Assembly (NCBI RefSeq): GCF_030272615.1
Contig: NC_081414.1
Coordinates: 664,154,938-664,218,937, forward strand
Direction: 5' to 3'
Length of the DNA stretch: 64,000 nt
DNA from: Cryptomeria japonica
Lineage: Eukaryota > Streptophyta > Pinopsida > Cupressales > Cupressaceae
Both the position numbers and the translations under genes were made by a program. The notes under the pieces are model-generated. The model had not been told where the DNA came from. It made no database searches and saw only the letters and a program-made list of their open reading frames with translations. Shown in pieces: positions 54,626 through 64,000 of the stretch (position 1 is the first letter of the stretch; every line of letters begins with the position of its first letter).

Positions 54626-56560
54626 GAAATGATTCCTAAGAAGCCATTGAAGCCTTATAAGCCTATATACCAAAAGAAGTGTTATTTTTCTATTGATGAA
54701 GGTGTGACAGATGATGAGTTTGAGAAAGGAAATTCAGGAAATGAATGGGTGTTCATTGTTATCAAGGAAGATGATCTGGTGACTCTTGACTCTACTAGTT
54801 GCATTGTTGAAGATAAAGCTTTGGCTACTAAATTTGAAGAGAAAGATGAATGGGTTAGTGATAGTGGTTGAACTCATCATATGATAGGTGATAAGAGTAA
54901 GTTTGTAAGTATAGAAAAGTATGATGGTGGTGTAGTAAGGTTTGGAGATGACAAAGATGGCATAATCTGTGGTAGAGGTTCTATTTCTCTTGATTGTAAG
55001 CATAATACTCATGATGTTTATTATGTTGAAGGTCTAAAGCATAATATTTTGAGTGTTGGATAGATGGTTGACAAGGTTTATTATTTTCAATTCAAGAATG
55101 GAAAATTTAAGATCTTGAGTAGCTCTAGAATTGAGATTGCATCAGGTACAGAGACTAGAGGTAATATCTTTCACTTGAATGTTAGTGATAAAAGTTGTTT
55201 GATTGCTCAGATTGATGAAAGTTGGTTATGGAATAGAAGGATGTATCATGTGAATTTGTATTGCATGGTTAAGATAAGTTCTACTCAAGTAATGAGAGAT
55301 TTGCCTAAGATTGTAAAGCCTTCTAATCTGGTATGTAAGGAATGTCAGTTAGGGAAGCAAACAAGAGTTTCTTTCAAAAGAAAATAGTATACCTCTAATG
55401 GAATATTTGATCTTGTGCATGTTGACTTGTGTGGTCCTTCTAGGGTAAGAAACTTGCAAGGTGACAGGTATTTCATGTTGTTGATTGATGACTATTCAAG
55501 GATGATGTGGGTTACTTTCTTAAGGGAGAAGTCTGAAGCATTGGAGAAGCTCAAGATTTTCAAAGTTATGGTTGAGATAAAGACTAGTTTGAAGCTGAAG
55601 TGTCTGAGATTTGATAGTGGTGGTGAATTTACCTCTGGTGAGTTCAATTCTTTTTGTGAAGAGCATAGGGTGAAGAGATAGTTATCTATTGTGTGAACCC
55701 CTTAGCATAATGGTGTTGTGGAAAGGAAGAATATGACAGTTCAGGAAGTTGCTAGAACTATTATGATTGAAGGAAATATTCCACATATCTATTGGATAGA
55801 AGCTGTGAGTATTGTAGTGTATACCTTTAACCGAGTTCATATCAAAGGTGATACCGATAAGACTCCTTAAGAGTCATGGTTTGGTCATGCTCCTAAAGTT
55901 AGATATTTCAAAAAATTTGGTAGTAAATGCTATATCAAAAGAGATGAAGATCTAGGGAAGTTTGAAGCTAGAAGTGATGAAAGAATATTTCTTGGTTATT
56001 CTACTAAGAGTAAGGCCTACGAGTGTTATAATAAGAGATTGAGATAGATAGTTGAAAGTGATAATGTGAAGCTTGATAAAGGAAATGAGAGACAGATTGG
56101 ATCTTGCAGATATGATTCAGATGATTAGGATGTTAGTGCAGATAAAGGAAAGCAAGTGAAAATCATGAATCAAGTGTATATTGCTCTAGAAAAGCCTGAG
56201 AATGAAGGAGAAGGTGCAAATGGTAGTACAGAAGAAAGAGGTCAAGAGTCTGAAAATCATGAAAATCCTAAGACTCCCAAGTATGTAAGATTGAAACATT
56301 TAGAAAATCAGATAATTGGTGATAAGAATAGAGGTGTGATGACTAGGAGAAGAATTGTTGAAGAGTATTGCTTAATTTATAAGATTGAACCTAAAGATGT
56401 TGATGAGGCTTGTAAAGATGAAAATTGGGTTAAAATAACGGAAGAAGAACTAAATCAGATTGAAAAGAATAATGCATGGATTCTTGTTCCTAGCCCTAAG
56501 GATAAGAATGTAATTGGAACTAAGTGGGTGTTAAGTGGGTGTTTCAGAATAAATTGAATG
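54626..56560 (+). pseudogene. Protease and integrase of copia element D, broken
   Basis: The protease site is VSDSG followed by TGA (54869-54871) where Cys belongs, then THHMIGDKSKFVS. A TAG at 55061-55063 follows ILSVG, the same codon that is TAG in A and B. The zinc region shows CKECQLGKQ. The integrase core shows LVHVDLCGPS, DDYSRMMWVTFLREKSE, RFDSGGEFTSGEF (Phe where Ser is usual) and VVERKNMT, with stops at 55385, 55679, about 55694 and 55703. The linker has a 133-codon open piece (56156-56557) ending at an 11-base tandem duplication (AAGTGGGTGTT twice, 56522-56543) that shifts the frame. Confidence 0.9.
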
Positions 56561-57932
56561 AGTAAGGTGAAGTTGTTAGGAATAAAGCTAGACTTGTTTG
56601 TAAAGGTTATTCTCAAATGGAAGGTATTGATTTTGAGGAGACTTTTGCTTTAGTACCTAGAATTGAACTTGTTAGACTATTTCTTGCTTATGTTGCTTAC
56701 AAAGATTTCAAAGTTTATTAGATGGATGTCAAGTCAACCTTTCTTAATGGTGAGCTAGAAGAAGAAGTCTATATTGAACAACCAGATGGATTTCAATTGA
56801 AAGAAGAAAAGGATATGGTTTGCAGATTGAAGAAAACACTGTATGGATTAAAGCAAGCTCCAAGAGCTTGGTGTACTAGATTGGATAGGTATTTGATGAA
56901 GCTTGAGTTTAATAAAGGTAATGCTAATAATAATTTGTACTTCAAATGTATAATGATAACATCTTGATTGTTGAGGTATTTGTTGATGATATTATTTTTT
57001 GTGGAAATGATGGATTGTGTAAGAAGTTTGTTGATGATATGCAGAATGAGTTTGAGATGTCTATGATTGGTGAGATGAAATTATTTTTGGGACTATAAAT
57101 TACTCAGCCAGGTAAAGGTATTTTTATATCTCATTCTAAGTATGTGAAGGAATTGTTGAAGAAGTTTGGTTTGGATGATGCAAAGCCAATTGGTACACCT
57201 ATGGTGACCAGATGTAAGTTGACAAAGGATGATGACTCTCTGAAAGAAAATCAGACTAGATACAAATATATGATTGGTAGATTGTAGTACTTGACTCGGA
57301 CTAGACTAGATATAATGAATGTTGTTTGTCTTGTTGCTAGATTTCAAGTTGATCCTAAGGAATTTCATGTTGTTACTGTTAAAAGAATTTTCAGATATTT
57401 GATGGGGACAATTGATTTTAGTTTGTGGTATCCTAGAAATGATGATTCCACTTTGAGTGCTTTTATTGATGTTGATTGGGCAGGTGATGTTGATGACAAA
57501 TAGAGTACTAGTGGTGGTGAATTTGTAATGGGTAAGAGATTGGTTTTATGGGTGAGTAAGAAGCAGAATTCTATATCTTTGTCTACTATAGAAGCTGAAT
57601 ACATTATTGCTTCTAGCAATTGTACTCAAGTAATTTGGATGAAGAAAATGTTGAAGGATATCAGAGTTATTTTTTATGAGCCTACTGCTATATATTGTGA
57701 TAATTCAATTGCTATCAATATTTCTAAGAATCTGGTGTTGCATTCAAAGACCAAACATATATCGATCAAGTTTTATTTCTTGAGAGAGAAGGTGAATGAG
57801 AAGGAAGCTAGATTGGAGTATGTATCTACAAAGGAACAGATTGCAAATATCTTTATGAAGTCTTTCCCTAAATATACTTTTGAGTATCTTAGAGAGAAGC
57901 TAGGGGTCATTGCCCCTCCTAATGAGAACTAA
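56561..57932 (+). pseudogene. Reverse transcriptase and RNase H of copia element D, broken
   Basis: [60 protein letters not shown], then a frame change near 56945-56965 and [20 protein letters not shown] with intact Asp pair (about 56979-57000). MIGEMKLFLGL then TAA, SKYVKELLKKFGLDDAKPI and RYKYMIGRL then TAG follow. In RNase H: RYLMGTIDFSLWYPRND, FIDVDWAGDVDDK then TAG, STIEAEYIIASSNCTQVIWM, YCDNSIAINIS, and an end KLGVIAPPNEN at 57932. The catalytic Asp of RNase H is intact (IDVDW). Confidence 0.92.
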
Positions 57933-58248
57933 GATGCATGGAGTTGAATCAATCTGATGAGCTTCATAGAGATATTTTGTGATCCAAATTGATGAGTGAG
58001 GCTGCTACTCAAGGGGAGTAGTCAGTGTTGTGGTTCATGTGTTCAGTTTTGTGAGTTTGTTCTAAGGGTGAGAGAATATGTTTTGCATATATGTCTTTTT
58101 AATTGATGTCAAAGGAGGAGAGAAGCATGTGAAAAATTGGTATATCCTGTGTTGATATTAGGGGAAGATTGTTGAGAGTTATGGGTTGTTGATTTATTTC
58201 TTTGAATTGATTGTTTTTCACATTCATATGTTGCCATCAATGCTAGAT
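57933..58248 (+). other. 3' untranslated spacer of element D with degenerate PPT
   Basis: No gene. The PPT position reads CATCAATGCTAGAT (58235-58248), having lost the CAAAGGGGGAG purines seen in A, B and C. An AGGGGAAGATTGTTGAG segment near 58162 resembles a displaced PPT/LTR junction. Confidence 0.6.
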
Positions 58249-59558
58249 TGTTGGATATTGTTGAGAAGTTTGTTGGAATGATGTTTTGTCATTAATGTCA
58301 ACATATTCTTCTCTGTATTCCAATGTTGCAATCAAATTAAATGAGTTGGTTTGTTCAATGTGTTGTAGATGAGTTATTGTGGTTTAATGGGTTTTGAGAT
58401 GCTTATCTCTAGTTGATTCAGTAGAAGTTTCAGTGGTTCGCATGTTGATTTGATCGAGTTGTGTGATCTGGTATTATAGTTGATATTCAGTTGTTCATCT
58501 TATTCGGTATTCTGGATTGTGCCCCACATTGCTTTGTAATTGGAATATCTTGGTTTTTGGATTTGGCAGTGTGTTTGGGATGTTTAGGTGTATCCTCAAT
58601 TTAGATGGTTCATGATTTGGAAAGTTTGCAAGTGAATCTTTCAATTTTTCAGTCAGTTGAGTTGATGTTCTTGAGGTTTGGTATAATGATGATAAAAATT
58701 CTAGTAAGTATTGATTCACATTTCTTGTGGATGTTTCTAGATTGTGTTCTATCCATGTTGTTGGTCCGCATTGATCAGTGTACATGATATTGATCATTTT
58801 CTGGATTCGGTGATGTTCTTCGTGTTATGCGACATTTACGGTGATTGTAGCGTATTGCGGATGATCGAGGTGTAATTCTTGTTGGTGATGAATGTTCAAG
58901 GAGTTGATTTTCGTCCAAACTATGTCTTAGTTGACATTGTTTTGGTCTGCATGTGTTGTTGTAGTGTGTGAGGTTATTATTTTGTACTTTGTGATAAGGC
59001 TTTAGCCGACCTTGAAATATAGGTTGATGAATTGTATAAATACATGTAATATTAATTTAAGAGACATATCTATGTGTGTGAATATTATTTTGGTCTTTCA
59101 GTAGTAGAGGAGAAGTGTGAAAGAGTGTACAGAAGTGTTAAAGAGAAAAGTTTGAGTATATGTTCTTAACTAGAACTATAACTTGGCATGTGGAGATGAT
59201 ATTTCATCAGTTCATGATTCTCTAGATGTAATCCAAATGTTTTTGTAAGGTAGTGAGCCTTCCCAAGGGTTGTATCCCTTCTTGTTCTATGATTTGAGCA
59301 ATGATCTCTATGCAGTGTGCCTGAATGCATGTGCATTCCTTATTGGAATATTTCACTTACTCCTAATAGGATATTATCTCATTGTGGGTAGGTTTGCACC
59401 ATGGTTTTTCCCCTAACAAGGTTTTCCAAATAAAAAATCTTGGTGTTATGTGTGTTATTGATTTGGTGTTGATTTGTGCTTTCATTGCTAATTATCATAT
59501 CTGAATTTGTGTGTAAATTGATTCCCCCCCCCCTCAATTTTATGCATTGTTGCCAACA
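58249..59558 (+). repeat. 3' LTR of copia element D
   Basis: Starts TGTTGGATATTGTTGAGAAG, ends TGCCAACA. A TATA-like GTATAAATACATG near 59034; C-run ATTCCCCCCCCCCTCA near 59521. Confidence 0.93.
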
Positions 59559-60225
59559 GTTGCAACATTTCCTTGAATGCTTTTGACATTTTTTGCAACA
59601 ATAGAAAAATATTTACCCTAGGTTATTGTAGAGGGGTCTCATGTGTCCCTATACATTTGGATGGATCATTCACAAGTGCCACAAATTGTGATAAACGTGT
59701 CAAAGTTTGACATTTTTTGCACTTAGGAAACTTAAGGAACATCACTACTAAGGTATAGCACTGAGCATTCAAGCAAATTGGGATGCAAAACAAGATCATG
59801 CCTAGGGTAAACTTGCCTAACCATATGTGTTGGCACTAACAATTCTAGCCCACAAAGAACAAAATGAGAATTAGGCTCTATTGCAACTTTTCATTGAATG
59901 CCTTTGACAATTTTTACATAACAAAAAATTGCTGCCCTAGGAAAACTGCTCCAAATCTTGAAAATACAAGACAAGTTATTAAAGCGAGGCCTCATGTGAC
60001 CTTGTAGGTTCAGACAAATCATTTCCAAGTACCACGGATTTCAAGAAACAACCTATCAAAGTTCAACAATTTTTTTTGCACTTAGGGAACTTAAGGTACA
60101 ATGTTGTTAGGGTATGGCACTGAGCATTGGATCAAGTTGGGAGGTAAAATAGGAGTATTCCTAAAGTAAAACTACCTAACCAGACATGTTGGCACTAACA
60201 GTTTGTGTCCATGATGACTTTTGAA
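59559..60225 (+). repeat. ~350-bp tandem repeat, about two units (right piece)
   Basis: AGGTTATTGTAGAGGGGTCTC near 59633 pairs with AAGTTATTAAAGCGAGGCCTC near 59974 (period about 341-345). The unit end AATGAGAATTAGGCTC occurs at about 59865. This piece resumes exactly where the middle piece was interrupted by element D, and fades after a TGTTGGCACTAACAG phrase near 60190-60205. Confidence 0.88.
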
Positions 60226-60489
60226 ATTTTGCAATGACTTGTCCCCTATCATTACTAAGCGTAATTAACCATACTTATTACATCCACATAAACAATGAAT
60301 TTTTTTGGCTCAAATATGTCAAAGTGCATAGGAGGTAGAACATGAAATCAAATCCAATTTTGTTTAATTTTCATTTGTCATTACTGAGCATCCATGTTAT
60401 CATTAATAAAAATACCAATGTGGTCATTAAATTTGGTGAATTTTCCCAAGACAACCTGATGCTCTGCAAAAAGGATTAGAAAATCTGTT
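60226..60489. other. Unassigned non-coding spacer
   Basis: AT-rich, no coding or repeat signal that I recognise. Confidence 0.5.
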
Positions 60490-62317
60490 TGATGGCAACA
60501 CACACAAGAGCACAAGAAACAAACGTTAGTGTTAGCAACAAAAGATTATCCTAAACAGGCATATCAAGAGAGATATTAAGCATGAAATAGAAAGCATATA
60601 AACATAGAATGAAATAGCTAATCAAGATGCTCATAGTTGCTCCTCCCTTGTTCCTCTCCTCTCCAAGTCCCAAATGAGTGTAGCTCTCAGCTTTTAGCAC
60701 TAGCCATGGATGCCATATGGAGATTCAAGATGATTGAATATGATAAGCAAATACTATGCAAGAGTAGATAGTGATGCTATGAAAAAGCTCTATGCTAATG
60801 CCAGTATAACAACAATACTCTAAAATGCTTCTCCTCTTTGTTTGAGGAGAAGGGTTCTATTTATAGAAGAAATGGGGAAATGAAGGGTTAAGATTGAATG
60901 GTTTAATCAAGGGCCAAGTTTGAAAGTTGGGGATCCATGTGCACAATTGGCACCAATAAAATGGTGACAAGTGTCAACATAGGATTGGGTTGAGAGAAGA
61001 GGTTGGAGGCATTAAAGGCCTGAGAAGACCTCATGGTTATCTAGAAGATAAGGGTCAAGTCTAAATTAGGATTACCCACTGGATTAGGAGTTAATGCAAG
61101 GATAAACCTTTGTGCAAATGATTAAGAGATAATCATGGTCAAAGCATTAAAGGCTTGATGAGACCCTTGGGTTGGGTAGAGGTTGAGTCAAAACAAATGT
61201 TTTAACCATGTGGGAGGGTTTGAGGTAACCATTAATGGTTATTGGAGACTTTGGGGATTAAGTGGTTGAAGGTTGAAAGCCTTCAATGGTTATCAAAGAC
61301 TTTGAGCCATTTAGTGGTTGAAGGTTGGAAGCTTTCAAAGGTTATCCAAGACTTTGAGGGTTAATTTGTTGAACACACAAAGCATTAATTGCTTTTCAAA
61401 GACTTTGGAGTCTTTGAGAAGTGACTCCAATTTGCTTAGGAATGTGACAATATTTAGGGGATGGATTAGGCTAATTAGGAAGGGTTTAGAAGAATCTAGA
61501 AGGGGTTTAGGCATACAAGTGGATTTTGTAGGAAAATGCAAGTGGGAGAAATTTTGGTATTTTCAATTAAAATAAAATCATTTATTTCAATTAAATGGTG
61601 TAAGTTGAATTTGGATAAATATTTAAATAAATATTAATTTATTTAAATGAGAAAAAGAAGATAAAGCATTTAAAATGCTTGAAGACTTTGAGGGAAACCA
61701 TTAAAGGCTTGAAGACTTTAAGGAAAACCATTAAAGTCTTAAGAAGATTATAGAAGGAAGCCATCAAGTTTGAAGACTTTAAAGCCATCAAGTTTGAATA
61801 CTTTAAGGGAAACCATTAAAGGTTTCAAGTGGGTGAGGATAAATAGGATTTTAAATAAATAATTTATTTAAAATAGTTGTGCAACTTGCTTTTGTAGGAA
61901 AATACAAGTGGGTGGAGGATAAAGGTGATTTAAATAAATGATTTATTTAAAATAATTGTGCAACTTGCTTTTGTAGGAAAATACAAGTGGGTGGAGGATA
62001 AAGGTGATTTAAATAAATGATTTATTTATTTAAATGTGAGAGGTGGGATTTTGGGGGATTTAAATAAATATTAATTTATTTAAATGTGAGAGGTGGGATT
62101 TAATTAAATAAATATGATTTATTTATTTAATTAATGGTCTGAATTTGGTTAAGTGAATTAAATCAAATAAATTGAATAATTTATTTAATTAATAGGAGAA
62201 GAGGGTTAAGATGAATTAATTAAATATATTAATTTAATTAATTATTAATTGATGGTTAAATAATCAAATAAATACTAAGTATTCATTTAATTAAGTGGAC
62301 AGATTTATGTGACTACA
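60490..62317 (-). repeat. LTR F, TAT-group family, minus strand, no internal region found
   Basis: On the minus strand it starts TGTAGTCACATAAATCTGTCC (62317) and ends GTTGCCATCA (60490), matching both ends of the LTR at 30034-31479. The TATA box is on the minus strand at plus coordinates 60857-60866. It is about 380 bp longer than the other copy because of internal tandem expansions: three ~65-bp AGTGGTTGAAGGTTGAAAG units near 61250-61370, AACCATTAAAGGCTTGAAGAC-type units near 61690-61830, and a 79-bp duplication at about 61864-62022. No PBS or PPT is adjacent and no target duplication is obvious. A solo LTR is the best reading. Confidence 0.85.
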
Positions 62318-63179
62318 CAACCAAATTTAACACTTAAGATTTAGATGGAACGAATTATATTGAATCTCAAGATTATATAATATATCATGCTATTGTTTAT
62401 TATGACATTCAAGATTAAAGTTTCAAAGAATGAAGGAATGCACATGAGGAACAAATTATATTGGATCTCAACTTCTATATATCAAATTGTCGAATAATTA
62501 TGTGTGTCCATATACAAAAATGGCATAAAGGCTGACATATGCCATCTTGAAATCTATACTAAATATACATGTCAAATAGCCATGTATGAATCCAAAAATG
62601 CCTCTATCACATCCTAAACTATTGATGGATCATAAAAATTGATCCTCTTCAAAGCAATCTTTGGCTCTGAAAGGATCCTACACAAAAAAAATCAAACCAC
62701 AATTCAGATTAGTTATATTATATAATTTTCAATCAAAAAATTAACATCAAAATCAATATACATTGAACTATAATTGAACTCTAAAATTAAATTATTAATG
62801 ACCTCAAGTGTATGTCTTCTTGTAGGACAGTTGGGAGTCCTAGTTTATGTTTGTGGTAGAGAAGGGATGTCACTAACGTTTTCAAAGACAACTTATATAT
62901 GTTCACAAACATAAAATTGATACAAGTTAACATATAATTGTCGGTGATAGGAACATGTTTACTAACCACAAAATAAAATAAACACATACCTGAGGTACCT
63001 CTTATGATGCTTCTTTAGGTATTGTGGAAGTAGTCAACAAGGACATGAAACCAAAAATTTCATGTACATAAAAATGACAAGTATGTGAGACTATCAATCC
63101 ATGTAGACATGTATAATCATTATAAGTCCTTTAAGCTCTTAATTCAATCAAATTAGTGTTCAATTATCTTTCTCTTGTA
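62318..63179. other. AT-rich stretch without recognised features
   Basis: I see no repeat boundary or domain here. A 66-codon minus-strand frame (62787-62987) has no recognisable motif. Confidence 0.5.
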
Positions 63180-64000
63180 TGTCATAGCGCTTCTAGAGTC
63201 TGGATAGCATTGCACCTCACTCACATTAGGTGTGTCCTACAAGAGTAAAATAATATAAACATGTAAGTTATCATATAATTTAATTTTTTCACAATTTAAA
63301 TGACAAGAATGTATACAATAAAAAATGTAAACGACTAAGTTCAAAAATATCTACCATGTAGCTACAAAGGGCAAATGAAATGGCTAAGATGGTGGCGTCC
63401 TAGACCTATGTCATGTCTTCCTCAAACATCAACTATAAAATAGACCATGTATATAAACATTAGTACTTAATACTATCTCTTATAAATATTCATTTAAAAT
63501 AAAATGCACTATGAAATTACAAATTGTTAAGTCTTACCATTATATTGTCAATGTACAATCCATGAACCTCCTCATCTTTAGCATGCAAGGATTCCCCATG
63601 CTTCAGTCCCTATCATCTCATTTGGTGCACTGGCCATATCATGGACCTTGTAATCTGATGTGTCAATGGGATGATCAATAGGTTATCTAAGAGGACCTAA
63701 GCATATGTGGTTGCACATAGTGAAGTATGCAACACACAAATATGTGGACCTAAGGAGGATGTGTCAATGCCACCCAATCCACCACCAGCATCAAGGTCAT
63801 GTGGTTGAGCTAGTGTCATGATCTAAGAAATCAAAAGGTAACTCAAAGAGTGAATAGCTGATATAGTTTGTAACGTCACCTTTATAATAATATATGGAGG
63901 TTGTATTGGAGGTGGGAAAACAATGTGAGGGGGAACATATGGGTCATGTACTACTTGAACTACCCCAGGTCTATCTTAGGGAATATCTCCACCCATGCCT
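63180..64000 (-). pseudogene. Possible degenerate multi-exon gene fragment, cut by the window edge
   Basis: I do not recognise a family. On the minus strand the right edge reads as Pro-rich coding-like sequence (VVHDPYVPPHIVFPPPIQPP, then DLDAGGGLGGIDTSSLGPHI) broken by stops, ending DEEVHGLYIDNIM before GTAAGAC (about 63538). A second piece (MFEEDMT...DATILAISFALCSYM) lies between an ATTTTATAG acceptor-like site (about 63434) and GTAGATAT (about 63356). A third (DTPNVSEVQCYPDSRSAMTY) follows TTACTCTTGTAG at about 63236. The order and splice-like borders suggest exons, but the evidence is weak without homologues. Confidence 0.25.

Larger units (their letters stand above)
52282..59558 (+). mobile_element. 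Ty1/copia element D
   Basis: LTRs at 52282-53630 and 58249-59558 flank gag, protease, integrase, RT and RNase H. The flanking GTTGT (52277-52281) and GTTGC (59559-59563) form a target duplication with one transition. The element interrupts the ~350-bp tandem repeat, and joining the flanks restores a normal unit. The coding part has many stops, an 11-base duplication that shifts the frame, and other frame changes, so this is the most decayed of the four copia copies. The PBS (TGATATCAAAG, 53633-53643) and PPT are also degenerate. Protein similarity is closer to C than to A and B. Confidence 0.94.

Noticed and set aside
30034-62317. LTRs at 30034-31479 and 60490-62317 as the two ends of one element
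   Set aside because: They are in opposite orientation and no internal region of that family is adjacent to the second.
1-64000. tRNA, rRNA or snRNA genes
   Set aside because: I saw no cloverleaf-like A/B box pair with anticodon arm or conserved rRNA segments; the tRNA-like matches are retrotransposon PBSs.

Overview
This is plant nuclear DNA made almost entirely of LTR retrotransposons in several stages of decay. It is AT-rich, and I see no intact host gene, tRNA, rRNA, operon or CRISPR array. The depth of nesting, the age of the copies, the mix of Ty1/copia and Ty3/gypsy lineages and the long simple repeats suggest a large-genome seed plant, plausibly a gymnosperm. That placement is inference, because no diagnostic host gene is present.

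Layout. 1-2666: 3' half of a Ty3/gypsy chromovirus pol (Tekay-like), then its polypurine tract and the start of its 3' LTR. 2667-10986: mostly non-coding, with microsatellites, a GC-rich 37-bp palindromic minisatellite, telomere-like hairpins, one unexplained 327-codon minus-strand ORF (7964-8947) and a 21-bp minisatellite (10644-10936). 10992-18705: copia element A, minus strand, structurally complete with a perfect 5-bp target duplication (TSD). 18714-20117: solo copia LTR E with its own perfect TSD. 20812-31479: a gypsy element of the TAT group with gag, protease, G-patch, RT, RNase H, a second RNase H, integrase and a 3' LTR. 31737-32300: a long CT tract. 32533-36050: decayed, apparently intron-containing gene resembling a DDE-type transposase. 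36423-60225: a ~350-bp tandem repeat array split by copia element C (36531-51613, itself split by copia element B at 40906-48654) and by copia element D (52282-59558). 60490-62317: minus-strand LTR F, of the same family as the TAT LTR. 62318-64000: AT-rich sequence with possible degenerate exons at the right edge.

How the parts work together. Each retroelement once encoded Gag (particle), protease, reverse transcriptase/RNase H (cDNA synthesis) and integrase (insertion). LTRs supply the promoter and polyadenylation signals, and the PBS and PPT prime the two cDNA strands. None of the coding regions is intact. Many stops can be read as C-to-T or G-to-A changes (CAA/CAG to TAA/TAG, CGA to TGA, TGG to TAG/TGA), the spectrum expected from methylcytosine decay in silenced plant elements. 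Insertion order can be read from the nesting: tandem array, then C, then B inside C; D separately in the same array.

Most unusual items: the transposase-like gene remnant (32533-36050); the TAT pol with G-patch plus two RNase H domains; a UAG at the equivalent Gln codon in three of four copia elements; a 439-bp tandem duplication of PBS plus gag start in C; the 21-bp minisatellite with higher-order structure; overlapping TSDs of A and E; and the palindromic 37-bp GC-rich repeat.
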